DNA of 64,000 bases from Mojavia pulchra JT2-VF2 (GTDB taxonomy: Bacteria > Cyanobacteriota > Cyanobacteriia > Cyanobacteriales > Nostocaceae). The translations under genes and the position numbers were made by a program. The stretch covers positions 186,001 to 250,000 of the forward strand of contig JAHHHN010000006.1 in the NCBI GenBank assembly GCA_019359325.1, written 5' to 3'. The notes beneath the pieces are model-generated. The model did not search any database, had not been told where the DNA came from, and worked only from the letters and a program-made list of their open reading frames with translations. How positions within the stretch are numbered: position 1 is the first letter of the stretch; every line of letters starts with the position of its first letter. Positions 1-8,409 of the stretch are shown here, one piece after another.

Positions 1-876
1 AGTGCAGTCCTGCACTTTGCTGCTAGTTTGGTTGTACCAGAATCAGTTGCCAATCCTTTAGATTACTATGCAAATAACACGCGTAATACATTGAATTTGC
101 TCCGCTGCTGTAGTGTACTGGGCGTTAACCAATTCATATTTTCTAGTACAGCAGCAGTTTATGGTGAGCCTCAAGAAAATCCTGTTACGGAGTCTACTCC
201 TACTCTACCTATTAATCCCTACGGACGCTCAAAGCTGATGAGCGAATGGCTGATTCAAGACTACGGGCTAGCTTCTCGGATGCGGTACGTGATTCTGCGC
301 TACTTTAATGTCGGAGGAGCCGATCCTAGTGGGAGACTAGGACAGAGATCACGCGCTGCAACTCACCTAATTGCAGCTGCTTGTAATACGGCACTTAAGC
401 GCCAGCCAGAATTGCGAATTTATGGCACAGATTTTCCTACCCCAGATGGTACTGGAATTCGAGACTATATCCACGTCGAAGACCTAGCAGCGGCCCATGT
501 CGATGCTTTAGATTACCTAGAACAGGGCGGAGAAAGCCAAATTCTTAACTGCGGTTATGGGCAAGGTTACAGTGTACGGCAAGTCATTGAGAGAGTAAAA
601 ACAATTTCTGGGGTAGATTTTCCTGTTATCGAAACAGAACGCCGTCCTGGTGATCCCGCCTGTGTTACAGCTTGTGCAGAGAAAATTCGCCAAGTATTGG
701 GTTGGAAACCCAAGCATAACAACTTGGATGACATAGTTTACACTACCCTCGCCTGGGAAATGCATCAGGAAAAATTGCGGCCGACAGCATTAATGCAGAA
801 ACTCATCTCGATCAGCAAGGAAAGAACTGCACGGTCTAAAGTTACTGAAATTGCCTTTAGATTACCTCAGTCTTAA
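1..876 (+). CDS. galE: UDP-glucose 4-epimerase, 3' part (runs off the left edge)
   Basis: Interconverts UDP-glucose and UDP-galactose in the cytoplasm, feeding polysaccharide synthesis. The reading frame is open from base 1, so the gene starts outside the window and the N-terminal NAD-binding glycine motif is missing. The visible part opens with the strand HFAAS followed by VVPESVANPLDYY, typical of GalE. The SDR catalytic elements are present: FSSTAAVYG (the Ser/Thr site) and YGRSK (Tyr-x3-Lys). Further on are ILRYFNVGGADPSG, GTGIRDYIHVEDLA and RRPGDPA, all GalE landmarks that contact the sugar nucleotide. The C-terminal 30 residues after LAWEMHQE are a variable tail. It converges on pgsA with a spacer of only 37 bp. 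Assignment to GalE over other SDR epimerases is strong because of the RDYIHV motif. Confidence 0.93.
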   Translation, partial: SAVLHFAASLVVPESVANPLDYYANNTRNTLNLLRCCSVLGVNQFIFSSTAAVYGEPQENPVTESTPTLPINPYGRSKLMSEWLIQDYGLASRMRYVILRYFNVGGADPSGRLGQRSRAATHLIAAACNTALKRQPELRIYGTDFPTPDGTGIRDYIHVEDLAAAHVDALDYLEQGGESQILNCGYGQGYSVRQVIERVKTISGVDFPVIETERRPGDPACVTACAEKIRQVLGWKPKHNNLDDIVYTTLAWEMHQEKLRPTALMQKLISISKERTARSKVTEIAFRLPQS

Positions 877-913
877 CAACATGGATCATTGCAATTACAC
901 AATTACTAATAAA

Positions 914-1417
914 TCATTCTTGCGGCAGAAGATAAATTAACCCTGAGATTAACGTTAAGACAACAGAAACCCAAAAAGCAATTAAGGATGGGATATGCCA
1001 CATTGCTGATAATGGTGCAATTAAAAGTGCGATCGCCACTATCTGACTGACGGTTTTGAGTTTACCCCAAATATTTGCCCCTGTGATTGTTGTTTGATTC
1101 ACTCGCCAACCAGCGATCGCTAATTCCCGCGCTAAAATGAGAAACACTCCCCAAGCTGGCACCTGTCTTAGCTCAACTAAAACCAGTAATGGTGCCAATA
1201 CCAGCAATTTATCTACTAAAGGGTCGAGAAATTTCCCCAAATCGCTAATTTGGTTGAGTTTCCGCGCTAAATAGCCATCTAACCAATCAGTCAATGCAGC
1301 AACCAAAAAAATTGCTAAACATACCCACTTCGCTTGGGTTGTCGGGTTGTATAAGCCGTAAAGCAAAAATGGTATCCCCAATAGCCGAGAAAACGTAATC
1401 CAGTTGGGTAAGGTCAT
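914..1417 (-). CDS. pgsA: CDP-diacylglycerol--glycerol-3-phosphate 3-phosphatidyltransferase
   Basis: Makes phosphatidylglycerol phosphate, the committed step to phosphatidylglycerol, the only phospholipid of thylakoid membranes. The 167-residue protein is a multi-pass membrane enzyme. The CDP-alcohol phosphatidyltransferase signature D-G-x2-A-R-x8-G-x3-D-x3-D is complete in DGYLARKLNQISDLGKFLD, continuing PLVDKLLVLAP. The N-terminus MTLPNWITFSRL is the usual PgsA start, and at least four hydrophobic helices follow. Length fits the family (about 170-190). The gene converges on galE. Confidence 0.93.
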   Translation of the reverse strand: MTLPNWITFSRLLGIPFLLYGLYNPTTQAKWVCLAIFLVAALTDWLDGYLARKLNQISDLGKFLDPLVDKLLVLAPLLVLVELRQVPAWGVFLILARELAIAGWRVNQTTITGANIWGKLKTVSQIVAIALLIAPLSAMWHIPSLIAFWVSVVLTLISGLIYLLPQE

Positions 1418-1689
1418 AAGAAATTAAAACAAGGGGAATTTATAGCCTTATCCATCTATTTAAACCACAATTTTGCCTTATTATCTGTGCCTTCCCTTCT
1501 TTGTACCGGAGACACTACGCGTAACTTGCTTCCTCATAGGGATACGGGTTCTGCTTTGCAGTATGCGCGAGAAAACTACTAAAATCACCCAAAAGATAGA
1601 TATTTAAGCTTTACTATAGATACTTGAATTATTGCCTAAAAAGTGAATTCTATCAATTCAAAAAATCTTTGCAACACATCGACCCATCT

Positions 1690-1716
1690 GTAAGGGCGCA
1701 AAGCTGTGCGCCTCTA
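1690..1716. repeat. Dispersed short palindrome (GGGCGCAAAGC type)
   Basis: An imperfect inverted repeat, GTAAGGGCGCAAAGC followed by TGTGCGCCTCTAC. Close relatives lie at 6000-6023 and, as the lysC terminator, at 35746-35773. The rest of the spacer between pgsA and aspA (1418-1835) shows no convincing gene. It presumably holds the promoters of both divergent genes, but no clear -10/-35 pair was picked out. Confidence 0.5.
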
Positions 1717-1835
1717 CTCATGTATTTGTCGCACTCTTATTTCAAATTGATATTAGATCCTGAATCTCATATCTCCACATCTTTCACTAGGCGTGGGATG
1801 ATCTGTGTTTTGACATTCTTGAAACAATACTAACC

Positions 1836-3272
1836 ATGACTTTACAAACAGATTCCCAATTCCGCATCGAACGCGATTCGATGGGCGATCGCCAAATCTC
1901 CAGTAGTGCTTATTACGGCATTCAAACACTACGCGCAATAGAAAACTTTCCTATCAGCGGAATTAAGCCATTACCTACTTACGTAGATGCTTGTTTACTA
2001 ATTAAAAAAGCTACAGCAATTGTCAATGGAGAATTAAATTGTATTCCCCAAGAGATAAGTCAGGCAATTGTGCAAGCATCTGAAGAGATACTTGCAGGAA
2101 AGTTACGCGAGCAATTTGTCGTCGATGTCTATCAAGCCGGTGCAGGTACTTCTCACCACATGAATGTCAATGAAGTCCTGGCGAATCGTGCCTTAGAAAT
2201 TCTTGGTGATGAAAAAGGCAATTATAAGCGTGTAAGTCCCAATGACCACGTTAACTATGGGCAATCTACCAATGATGTAATTCCGACTGCAATTCGCATT
2301 GGTGGATTATTGGCACTATCTAAAACACTACACCCCGCCTTAGATCAGGCGATCGCAGCCTTAGAAGATAAAGCCACAGAATTTCAACACATCGTCAAAT
2401 CTGGCAGAACTCACTTGCAAGATGCTGTACCTGTGCGCTTGGGCGATAATTTTCGTGCTTGGGCACAAATATTAACAGAACATCAAAATCGGATATATAC
2501 TGCCTCTGGGGATTTGATGGTGCTGGGTTTGGGAGGTAGCGCCGCCGGAACAGGTTTAAATACTCATCCCCTTTATCGTGCCCGTGTTGTAGAAGTTCTA
2601 TCTCAATTGCTTAACTCTCCTTTAGAACCTGCGCCCCACCTAATGGCAGCAATGCAGAGTATGGCTCCATTTGTGAATGTATCTGGCGCTTTACGCAACT
2701 TAGCGCAGGATTTAGTCAAAATATCCCACGACTTGCGGCTGATGGATTCGGGGCCAAAAACTGGGTTTAAAGAAATTCAACTGCCGCCAGTGCAACCTGG
2801 TTCCTCGATTATGCCAGGTAAGTATAATCCCGTGATGGCAGAGATGACATCAATGGTGTGCTTTCAAGTCATGGGTTACGATAGTGCGATCGCTCTGGCC
2901 GCCCAAGCAGGACAATTAGAATTAAATGTCATGATGCCGCTAATTGCCTATAACCTAATTCACAGTATTGAAATTTTGGGTAACACTATTGCTGCACTCA
3001 CTGAACGCTGCATCAAAGGAATTATTCCCAATCAAGAACGTTGTTTAGCCTACGCTGAAGGCAGTTTAGCTTTAGTAACAGCGCTAAATCCTCACATTGG
3101 TTATCTCAATGCTGCGGCTGTAGCCAAAGAATCCCTGGAAACTGGCAAATCTTTGCGGCAGATTGTCCTTGAACGTGGGTTGATGAGTGAAGCGGAATTG
3201 GCCGCAGTGTTAAATTTAGAACAAATGAGTGGTATCTTACCCCTCAGGTCAGAACCAAGCAACGTGGAGTAG
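1836..3272 (+). CDS. aspA: Aspartate ammonia-lyase (aspartase)
   Basis: Converts L-aspartate to fumarate and ammonia. The 478-residue protein has the aspartase/fumarase superfamily pattern: YYGIQTLRAIENFPISG at the N-terminus, then GAGTSHHMNVNEV, GQSTNDVIPTA (substrate carboxylate binding), SGRTHLQDAVPV (the TH of the catalytic region) and GSSIMPGKYNPVMAEM, the flexible catalytic SS loop. YYGIQT near residue 28 and the SSIMPGK loop favour aspartase over class II fumarase, which usually carries GSSIMPGKVNPT. The Tyr in GKYNP instead of Val is a small deviation. ATG at 1836 is chosen because the conserved N-terminus follows directly. The DUF362 gene begins 69 bp downstream and may be cotranscribed. 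In diazotrophic cyanobacteria aspartate breakdown is relevant to nitrogen traffic, but nothing in the sequence proves that role. Confidence 0.88.
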   Translation: MTLQTDSQFRIERDSMGDRQISSSAYYGIQTLRAIENFPISGIKPLPTYVDACLLIKKATAIVNGELNCIPQEISQAIVQASEEILAGKLREQFVVDVYQAGAGTSHHMNVNEVLANRALEILGDEKGNYKRVSPNDHVNYGQSTNDVIPTAIRIGGLLALSKTLHPALDQAIAALEDKATEFQHIVKSGRTHLQDAVPVRLGDNFRAWAQILTEHQNRIYTASGDLMVLGLGGSAAGTGLNTHPLYRARVVEVLSQLLNSPLEPAPHLMAAMQSMAPFVNVSGALRNLAQDLVKISHDLRLMDSGPKTGFKEIQLPPVQPGSSIMPGKYNPVMAEMTSMVCFQVMGYDSAIALAAQAGQLELNVMMPLIAYNLIHSIEILGNTIAALTERCIKGIIPNQERCLAYAEGSLALVTALNPHIGYLNAAAVAKESLETGKSLRQIVLERGLMSEAELAAVLNLEQMSGILPLRSEPSNVE

Positions 3273-3341
3273 AAACTAAAGTAGGAAGATATAGGTAAAG
3301 AAATTCTTGCTTTTATCTTTACTACTCGTAATTTACGATCC

Positions 3342-4313
3342 ATGCCAACTCAAAAACCATCTGTCAGTTTAATCCGCGCTACTTCCTACAAACGAGAAGC
3401 TTTACGCGAGTCTTTAGTAACGCTGCTAGAACCTTTGGGAGGAATAGCAGCTTTTGTTAAAAAAGGCGATCGCGTCTTGCTCAAACCTAATCTGCTCACA
3501 GGATCGCGTCCTCGTAAAGAGTGTGCTACCCGTGCTGAACTAGTTTACGAAGTTGCCCAAATGGTAATTGAGGTTGGTGGTAAGCCATTTTTAGGAGATA
3601 GTCCGGCATTTGGCAGCGCTAAGGGAGTAGCTGTGGCAAATGGCTATCTCCCAATTTTAGAAGAACTCAATTTGCCGATAGTTGATTTTCATGGCAAGCG
3701 TTACCAAACCCTGAGCGAAAATTTTAACCATTTGTTACTTTCCAAAGAGGTGATGGAAGCAGATGTGGTGATTAACCTGCCTAAAGTAAAATCCCATGCC
3801 CAACTGACATTAACACTAGGAGTAAAAAATTTATTTGGTTGCGTCCCCGGCAAAATGAAAGCTTGGTGGCACATGGAAGCAGGAAAAGACGCAAACCGAT
3901 TTGGTGAAATGTTAGTAGAAACTGCCAAAGCAATTAACCCTAACTTAACAATTTTGGATGGCATTATTGGTCATGAAGGTAATGGCCCCAGTAATGGCGA
4001 ACCTCGTGCATTGGGTATTTTGGCAGCAGCATCAAATGTATTTGCCCTAGATCGGGCAATGGTAGAAATCCTCAATGTTCCACCGCATCAAGTACCCACT
4101 GTCGCAGCTTCCCAAAGGCTAGGAGTCTGTCCAGAACTCGCTGCTATCGATTTCCCTAACTTAGAACCTGACTTACTCCGCATCGAAGATTGGCAGTTAC
4201 CAGACAAATTAATTCCTATCGATTTTGCTATGCCTCGTGTAATTAAATCCACGTTTAAACATCTTTACATTCGGTTTATTAAAGAACCAATGACTGTTTA
4301 TGGTAGACGTTAA
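3342..4313 (+). CDS. DUF362 domain-containing protein
   Basis: A 323-residue protein with the DUF362 signature: LKPNLLTGSRPRKECATR near residue 47, then INLPKVKSHAQLTLTLGVKNLFG and LDGIIGHEGNGPSNG. The family is widespread in bacteria and archaea, often next to iron-sulfur proteins, but its reaction is not established. No CxxCxxCxxxC ferredoxin motif is present here, unlike many DUF362 proteins that carry a C-terminal ferredoxin domain. It follows aspA by 69 bp on the same strand and ends before a hairpin terminator at 4394, so the two probably form one transcription unit. Confidence 0.8.
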   Translation: MPTQKPSVSLIRATSYKREALRESLVTLLEPLGGIAAFVKKGDRVLLKPNLLTGSRPRKECATRAELVYEVAQMVIEVGGKPFLGDSPAFGSAKGVAVANGYLPILEELNLPIVDFHGKRYQTLSENFNHLLLSKEVMEADVVINLPKVKSHAQLTLTLGVKNLFGCVPGKMKAWWHMEAGKDANRFGEMLVETAKAINPNLTILDGIIGHEGNGPSNGEPRALGILAAASNVFALDRAMVEILNVPPHQVPTVAASQRLGVCPELAAIDFPNLEPDLLRIEDWQLPDKLIPIDFAMPRVIKSTFKHLYIRFIKEPMTVYGRR

Positions 4314-4393
4314 GTGAACAAGTGCAACCTTTGCTACAACAATTGCAAAATTGGTAGAGTAAGCTACAACTACCCTCCGATTGCTTAACCAGA

Positions 4394-4419
4394 CCGCCCT
4401 ACTTAGCGGCGGCTTTTTT
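4394..4419 (+). terminator. Rho-independent terminator after the DUF362 gene
   Basis: CCGCC (4394-4398) pairs with GGCGG (4408-4412) around a 9-nt loop and is followed by CTTTTTT. It lies 80 bp after the stop codon of the DUF362 gene. Confidence 0.6.
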
Positions 4420-5324
4420 CATTGATCAATTTGCTTTCAGAGTTCTCACATAACATTTTTGATTCTTACCAAACTCTGCTTTATGACTATATATTCTGGA
4501 TGAGTATAGGTCAGGCACTAAGCTGTTAAGCATTTAATTTGCACATTGAGACCGCAGGGGAGCAGGGGGCAGGGAGCAGGGGAGAGGGTTTGCAGCTTTT
4601 ATTACCATGAAAATGGTGCAATTTAAATGACGATTAGCTTAGCAATGTCTAGCAACCAACCACTGCAAATCTAAATCTATGACTAAGGTATTTTTACTCT
4701 ACCTATATATAGATTGACAAAAATAAATAGATATTAATCAATCCAGATAATTTGTTTTCTATAAAATTTTTGATGTAAGCACTGAATAAATAATGCCAAA
4801 CTCAGTGATGTATATGTAGTGATTAAGTGGAGATTTTTAGTTAAAAAGTAACATTATCAGTTGAGATGATGTCTGAAAGATTTTTGGGTGTAACTACGGT
4901 TGAAGTAGTAATAAGACGATTTTATTATCAGTGTATTTTCGGCATTTATTTTATGTAACATAAACAAACATTTTCCTTGGAACTACCTTATACAAAAGAT
5001 TTCAGGATGTTATACTAATGCAATAACGCCCAGATATGTTGGAAAAATCAATCCGTAAATAGCTAACAAAAGGTGATTTATAATGCTATAAATATAATCT
5101 GTGCTTAACTTATAGTTTATACCGTAAGGTAAGTGAGCTTCAAATATTAGCTACTCGGTTAAAGCCTGAAAAATTTGTGTAGAAATGTGTATCAAGATTT
5201 TCTAGTAGCAATCCGTTGTTATGACAGTTATAAAACTGGTTAAAATTAAGTTCAAATACACAGTTGACAGGCAAAAAATAGTTAAAATAGAATCAAGGCT
5301 CTCTTGTAGAGAGTAAACCTAACA
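4420..5324. other. Gene-poor AT-rich spacer of about 0.9 kb
   Basis: No reading frame with convincing start, length and codon use was found on either strand. Landmarks are a G-rich run of the GGGAGCAGGG type at 4556-4588, of a kind seen in many spacers of this window, and a short hairpin CTCTC-TTGTA-GAGAG at 5299-5313 just upstream of the small gene at 5349. A small RNA or long leader is possible but not shown. Confidence 0.4.
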
Positions 5325-5348
5325 GTGATTGATGAACTTCAATTTTGT

Positions 5349-5537
5349 ATGAATTCAAATAGCCAGTCTGCCAACTCTACCGACACATATTCCCATCGCT
5401 TGGCAGACATTGTGGGAACTGCGATCGCTCTCTTAACCTTGACATTACCTGTATTTGTCATTGCCCACTATTCTTCAACTAATGTACAGAATAGCCAGCC
5501 ACAGCTGATCTATAATTTACACAGAAGTCAAGATTAG
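5349..5537 (+). CDS. Small single-pass membrane protein, function unknown
   Basis: Sixty-two residues from ATG 5349; an in-frame GTG at 5325 would add eight. The N-terminal 25 residues are polar (MNSNSQSANSTDTYSHR), followed by a hydrophobic helix of about 20 residues (ADIVGTAIALLTLTLPVFVI) and a polar tail. This looks like a small thylakoid or plasma membrane protein. I do not recognise the family. It stands alone between two long spacers. Confidence 0.5.
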   Translation: MNSNSQSANSTDTYSHRLADIVGTAIALLTLTLPVFVIAHYSSTNVQNSQPQLIYNLHRSQD

Positions 5538-5912
5538 ATGGAAATTGCCAGTAGTAATTCACCAGCAAGAGATGCCAAAAAGAGGTGGAAGATGGCTTAG
5601 AGCGTCTAGATGGTGAACCACTTTAATGTAAATACTTTACTCATGAAACATGCTATATCGATGCATGGAAAATCTAGGTTGGCACAACAACCATAAAGTT
5701 TAAAGTACTGCTCAATTGGTTATGAAATTGTATTTCCATACCAGCATACAAATCACTGCGTATTTCCCTCTCTAGGGATGTACTTACTTACAGGATGTAA
5801 GAGATTTTGGTAATCAAAAAAATAAGCAAAGACCAAACTTTAAGCCAATATTCCTGTATGTAGATGATGAAAAATAATCTGAATCTGTGTTGTTAAACAC
5901 TAAATTCAGGAT

Positions 5913-5962
5913 AAAAGTTAGTAGCCTGCGATGTTTAGTGTAATCGCAGGCTACTAACTTTT
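5913..5962. terminator. Perfect 20-bp hairpin
   Basis: Bases 5913-5932 are perfectly complementary to 5943-5962 with a 10-nt loop. The stem starts with AAAA and ends with TTTT, so it could act as a terminator in both directions. It is 375 bp beyond the stop codon of the gene at 5349 and 150 bp from the receiver gene, with no coding sequence in the 5538-6118 spacer. It may end an unannotated small RNA. A GC-rich dispersed palindrome follows at 6000-6023. Confidence 0.55.
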
Positions 5963-6118
5963 GAAGCTATAGGACTCTTATTTGATTTTTGAAATATATG
6001 TAGGGGCAGCCCTGCGCCCTTACGGGTTTCCCGGCTTAAAGCACCTGGCGTTGGGCATTCATTGCCCACCATATCCGACTGTTATATAAAAAATTTTTAG
6101 AAAACCCTTAACTGATCC

Positions 6119-6526
6119 TTAACTGATCCTTCTAAACAGATTAGTAACCACACAGACCAATTCATCCAAGATGACCGGCTTGGATAAATACATCTGAAAA
6201 CCAGCTTCTAATGCATATGCACGGTCTTCCTCTTTAGCAAAAGCAGTTAGGGCAATAGCTGGAATCCATCGGTCTCGCGCCGCTTCTAAATTTCGGACTT
6301 TTGCCAGCAGTAAGTGGCCTGCTTCATCCGGTAAATAGATTTCGCTGATCACGATGTCCGGTAGAAAACCGGACATTACATTTAGAGCTTCACTAGCTGT
6401 TGCAGCAGCTTTTATTTCATATCCCTCGGTTTCAAAGAGAATCTTGAGCAATTCTCTAGTGTCAGCATGGTCATCAATAATTAGCAAGCGTAGACCACAC
6501 TGATGGATTGACAATGCATTAATCAT
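6119..6526 (-). CDS. Stand-alone receiver-domain protein lacking the phosphoacceptor Asp
   Basis: A 135-residue CheY-like receiver with no output domain. The acidic pair (D18, D19 in LLIIDDHADTR), the switch Thr (T94 in IALTAFA) and the conserved Lys (K116 in YLSKPV) are all present. At the phosphorylation site the usual D-I-x-x-P is E-I-Y-L-P, with Glu at residue 62 encoded by GAA. A receiver with Glu at this place cannot be phosphorylated normally and may mimic the active state. The domain otherwise resembles cyanobacterial receivers attached to hybrid kinases. No kinase is adjacent; the next gene on this strand, psb34, is 180 bp upstream and has its own terminator. Confidence 0.82.
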   Translation of the reverse strand: MINALSIHQCGLRLLIIDDHADTRELLKILFETEGYEIKAAATASEALNVMSGFLPDIVISEIYLPDEAGHLLLAKVRNLEAARDRWIPAIALTAFAKEEDRAYALEAGFQMYLSKPVILDELVCVVTNLFRRIS

Positions 6527-6621
6527 TCCTTCCTGTACTTTTTCACCCCTTGCTTAACTGTACAAATACTAAGTTTGGGAGCCGGTACGGTTTCGCACAT
6601 CGCACCCTAAGAGAAAATTGC

Positions 6622-6650
6622 AAAAAAAACCTCGGCGAAACTAACCGAGG
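6622..6650 (-). terminator. Rho-independent terminator of psb34
   Basis: Read on the minus strand, CCTCGG pairs with CCGAGG over a 9-nt loop and is followed by a run of eight T. It lies 56 bp after the psb34 stop codon and separates it from the receiver gene. Confidence 0.75.
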
Positions 6651-6705
6651 TAATTAGGAGAAGTCCAAATGACGATGAGAGATACCGATACCGAAGCTAA
6701 AAAAT

Positions 6706-6876
6706 CTAGCTAACGCCCAAGGCAACCAAAATTAAAGTGGTAACAAGTAATGTAGCGAATGCCCCTTGGAGTGCGTAGGTGCGTTGTGTGTCTTGGTCGG
6801 GGTAAGCAGCATAGTAAATTTTTGGTTCAGTAGCGTAATTATTTAAAATGCCTTGTTCATTAACTGTTGTATACAT
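6706..6876 (-). CDS. psb34: Photosystem II assembly protein Psb34 (ssl1498 family)
   Basis: A 56-residue protein starting MYTTVNEQGILNNYATEPK. The N-terminal motif NEQGILNNYATEPKIYYA resembles the N-terminus of high-light-inducible proteins, and the C-terminal half is a single membrane helix (LQGAFATLLVTTLILVALG). These are the hallmarks of the ssl1498/Psb34 family of thylakoid proteins, which bind photosystem II assembly intermediates and are thought to influence exchange of Hlip proteins on CP47. The gene stands alone between the PhnD-like gene and the receiver gene, with its own terminator, so it is probably monocistronic. Confidence 0.85.
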   Translation of the reverse strand: MYTTVNEQGILNNYATEPKIYYAAYPDQDTQRTYALQGAFATLLVTTLILVALGVS

Positions 6877-7116
6877 AGTCTTTTCTACTTTTTATTAATT
6901 TATGTAACTTAATTTAACAATATTGTTACAATACGTCAATACTACTTGACAAAAAATTGTGGATAGTAGTAATAATTTCAGCTTATCAGGGAGTGACACT
7001 AATACCTTTTGGGTGACTGGGGACAAAAGAGGTCTGAGTCCTGAGTGAAAAGAGTAAAGTTGCTCAAGGCTGTTTCGGTGAAACGTAAAACAACCAGATA
7101 GGTTATATTATGTCCG

Positions 7117-7929
7117 CTAGCTAATTGTCAGATATCCCGCTTTGAGAGCAGCATTGTAGATTTCTGCGATCGCTTCGTACTCTGCTAACTCGACTGGGGC
7201 AAAACGCTGAACTCCTACTCGTTCCATTGCTGTCTTGAGTTCTACATCTGGCTGAAGCAAAGTTAACTGCAACTGCTGAATCAGATATGTGTCAAGATGT
7301 TGGGCTGCAACCAAAGGTGGCATAGGATAAGGGCCAAGTATCTCTACAACTCGTAAATGCTGAGATAGCTCAGGGAAATCACGCAACTCTTGCTCTAGTA
7401 CAACGCTATCAATAGCAGCACAGTCTAAGCGCCCTTCTACCACCCACCGAATCGAACGCTGGTGAGAGCCTGATTGCACAACCTTACCGAAAAATGGTTG
7501 GGGATATCTCCCTTGTAACAATCGATGACGCAGCAAATTATAGCCGCTGTTAGAGCCTGGATCGTTGTAGCACAGCATTGTACCCGCCAAATCATCAAAT
7601 CTTGCCAGATTGCTGGCGGCATTTACTATCACATCTGAAAAGTAAATTGGACGATTTTGATAACGCGGTGCTTGCATCACTGGGGCAACCACAGGCTGCA
7701 ACTGATCTGAGACTATCTGACAATAGCGAATTAGGGGTAATCCACAAATGAAGGCTAGGTCTAGCTGGTCTTGTAGGAGCAGGGGGTCTAATAGTGGATC
7801 GCATTCACCCTGCTTTAACTGCGTTTCCAGCCCCAACATACGACCTAAATAAGCCAACACTGCTTCGTAGAACCCAAACCAATTGGGAGCTAGGTAAGAA
7901 ATAACTTGTAGCTTTTTTAACCTAGTCAC
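7117..7929 (-). CDS. PhnD/SsuA/transferrin-family substrate-binding protein
   Basis: A 270-residue periplasmic-binding-protein type II fold, as in PhnD. Motifs are VISYLAPNWFGFYEAVLAYLG at the N-terminus, DLAFICGLPLIRY, NDPGSNSGYNLLRH, and GKVVQSGSHQRSIRWVVEGRLDCAAIDSVV, all typical of phosphonate-type binding proteins. I chose the GTG at 7929 because it gives a family-like N-terminus and overlaps the stop of the preceding gene by 8 bp. An ATG at 7998 would overlap that gene by 77 bp. No signal peptide or lipobox is seen with either start, so it may be cytoplasmic, tethered by its partner, or used outside a classical ABC transporter. No permease or ATPase genes are adjacent. Ligand unknown. 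Confidence 0.78.
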   Translation of the reverse strand: MTRLKKLQVISYLAPNWFGFYEAVLAYLGRMLGLETQLKQGECDPLLDPLLLQDQLDLAFICGLPLIRYCQIVSDQLQPVVAPVMQAPRYQNRPIYFSDVIVNAASNLARFDDLAGTMLCYNDPGSNSGYNLLRHRLLQGRYPQPFFGKVVQSGSHQRSIRWVVEGRLDCAAIDSVVLEQELRDFPELSQHLRVVEILGPYPMPPLVAAQHLDTYLIQQLQLTLLQPDVELKTAMERVGVQRFAPVELAEYEAIAEIYNAALKAGYLTIS

Positions 7930-8221
7930 TTGTTGATTTGGGTGTATTTTTACTAGTAGTGAACGCTGGTAGTAGCTTTCGGTAAGACCAATGAACACCT
8001 AAAAAAATCATACTCATCAAGGTTAACAGCATAATGCCAGAAATTGTCCCGTATGCTTTACCATGCCACAAAAATCTTTGTATTGATGTTCCGCCTAGTC
8101 GCACAAATTTCCACAGGCTGCCTTGATTGCAGCGCTTGGAATCATCGTGAATCTTAATTTCCAAGGATTCTGTGTTTTCTTGTGCAAAAACGCCCAAGGG
8201 CTTACTACCAAGCATCGCCAT
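7922..8221 (-). CDS. Small membrane protein upstream of the PhnD-like gene
   Basis: Ninety-nine residues from ATG 8221, which is preceded by AGGAG at an 8-nt spacing; an upstream ATG at 8245 lacks such a site. The N-terminal half is polar; one hydrophobic helix follows (GIMLLTLMSMIFLGVHWSY, about residues 58-77), then a Ser/Thr-rich tail. It overlaps the PhnD-like gene by 8 bp, suggesting translational coupling and a shared function, for example as a membrane anchor. I do not recognise the family. Confidence 0.6.
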   Translation of the reverse strand: MAMLGSKPLGVFAQENTESLEIKIHDDSKRCNQGSLWKFVRLGGTSIQRFLWHGKAYGTISGIMLLTLMSMIFLGVHWSYRKLLPAFTTSKNTPKSTSD

Positions 8222-8409
8222 TTTTACTACTCCTTTAGACCCCAATATCAGGACGCTTAATTAAAACCACTAAATCGGTAGATTTAACGTAGATTATATG
8301 CAATATCGCATAGCTTTGTTCCAGAAGCAAGCTTGAGTGTGGATTGCTTTTCCTGTGTCACGCTGGTAGTGGAGATTTTTATGCCGTTTGCTTCTCAGTC
8401 ACAGTCAAA

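Noticed and set aside
1624-1833. 69-codon frame upstream of aspA
   Set aside because: No ATG-type start with ribosome site, contains a dispersed palindrome, no family-like sequence.
4866-4958. 30-codon ORF in the 4.4-5.3 kb spacer
   Set aside because: No ribosome site or recognisable features.
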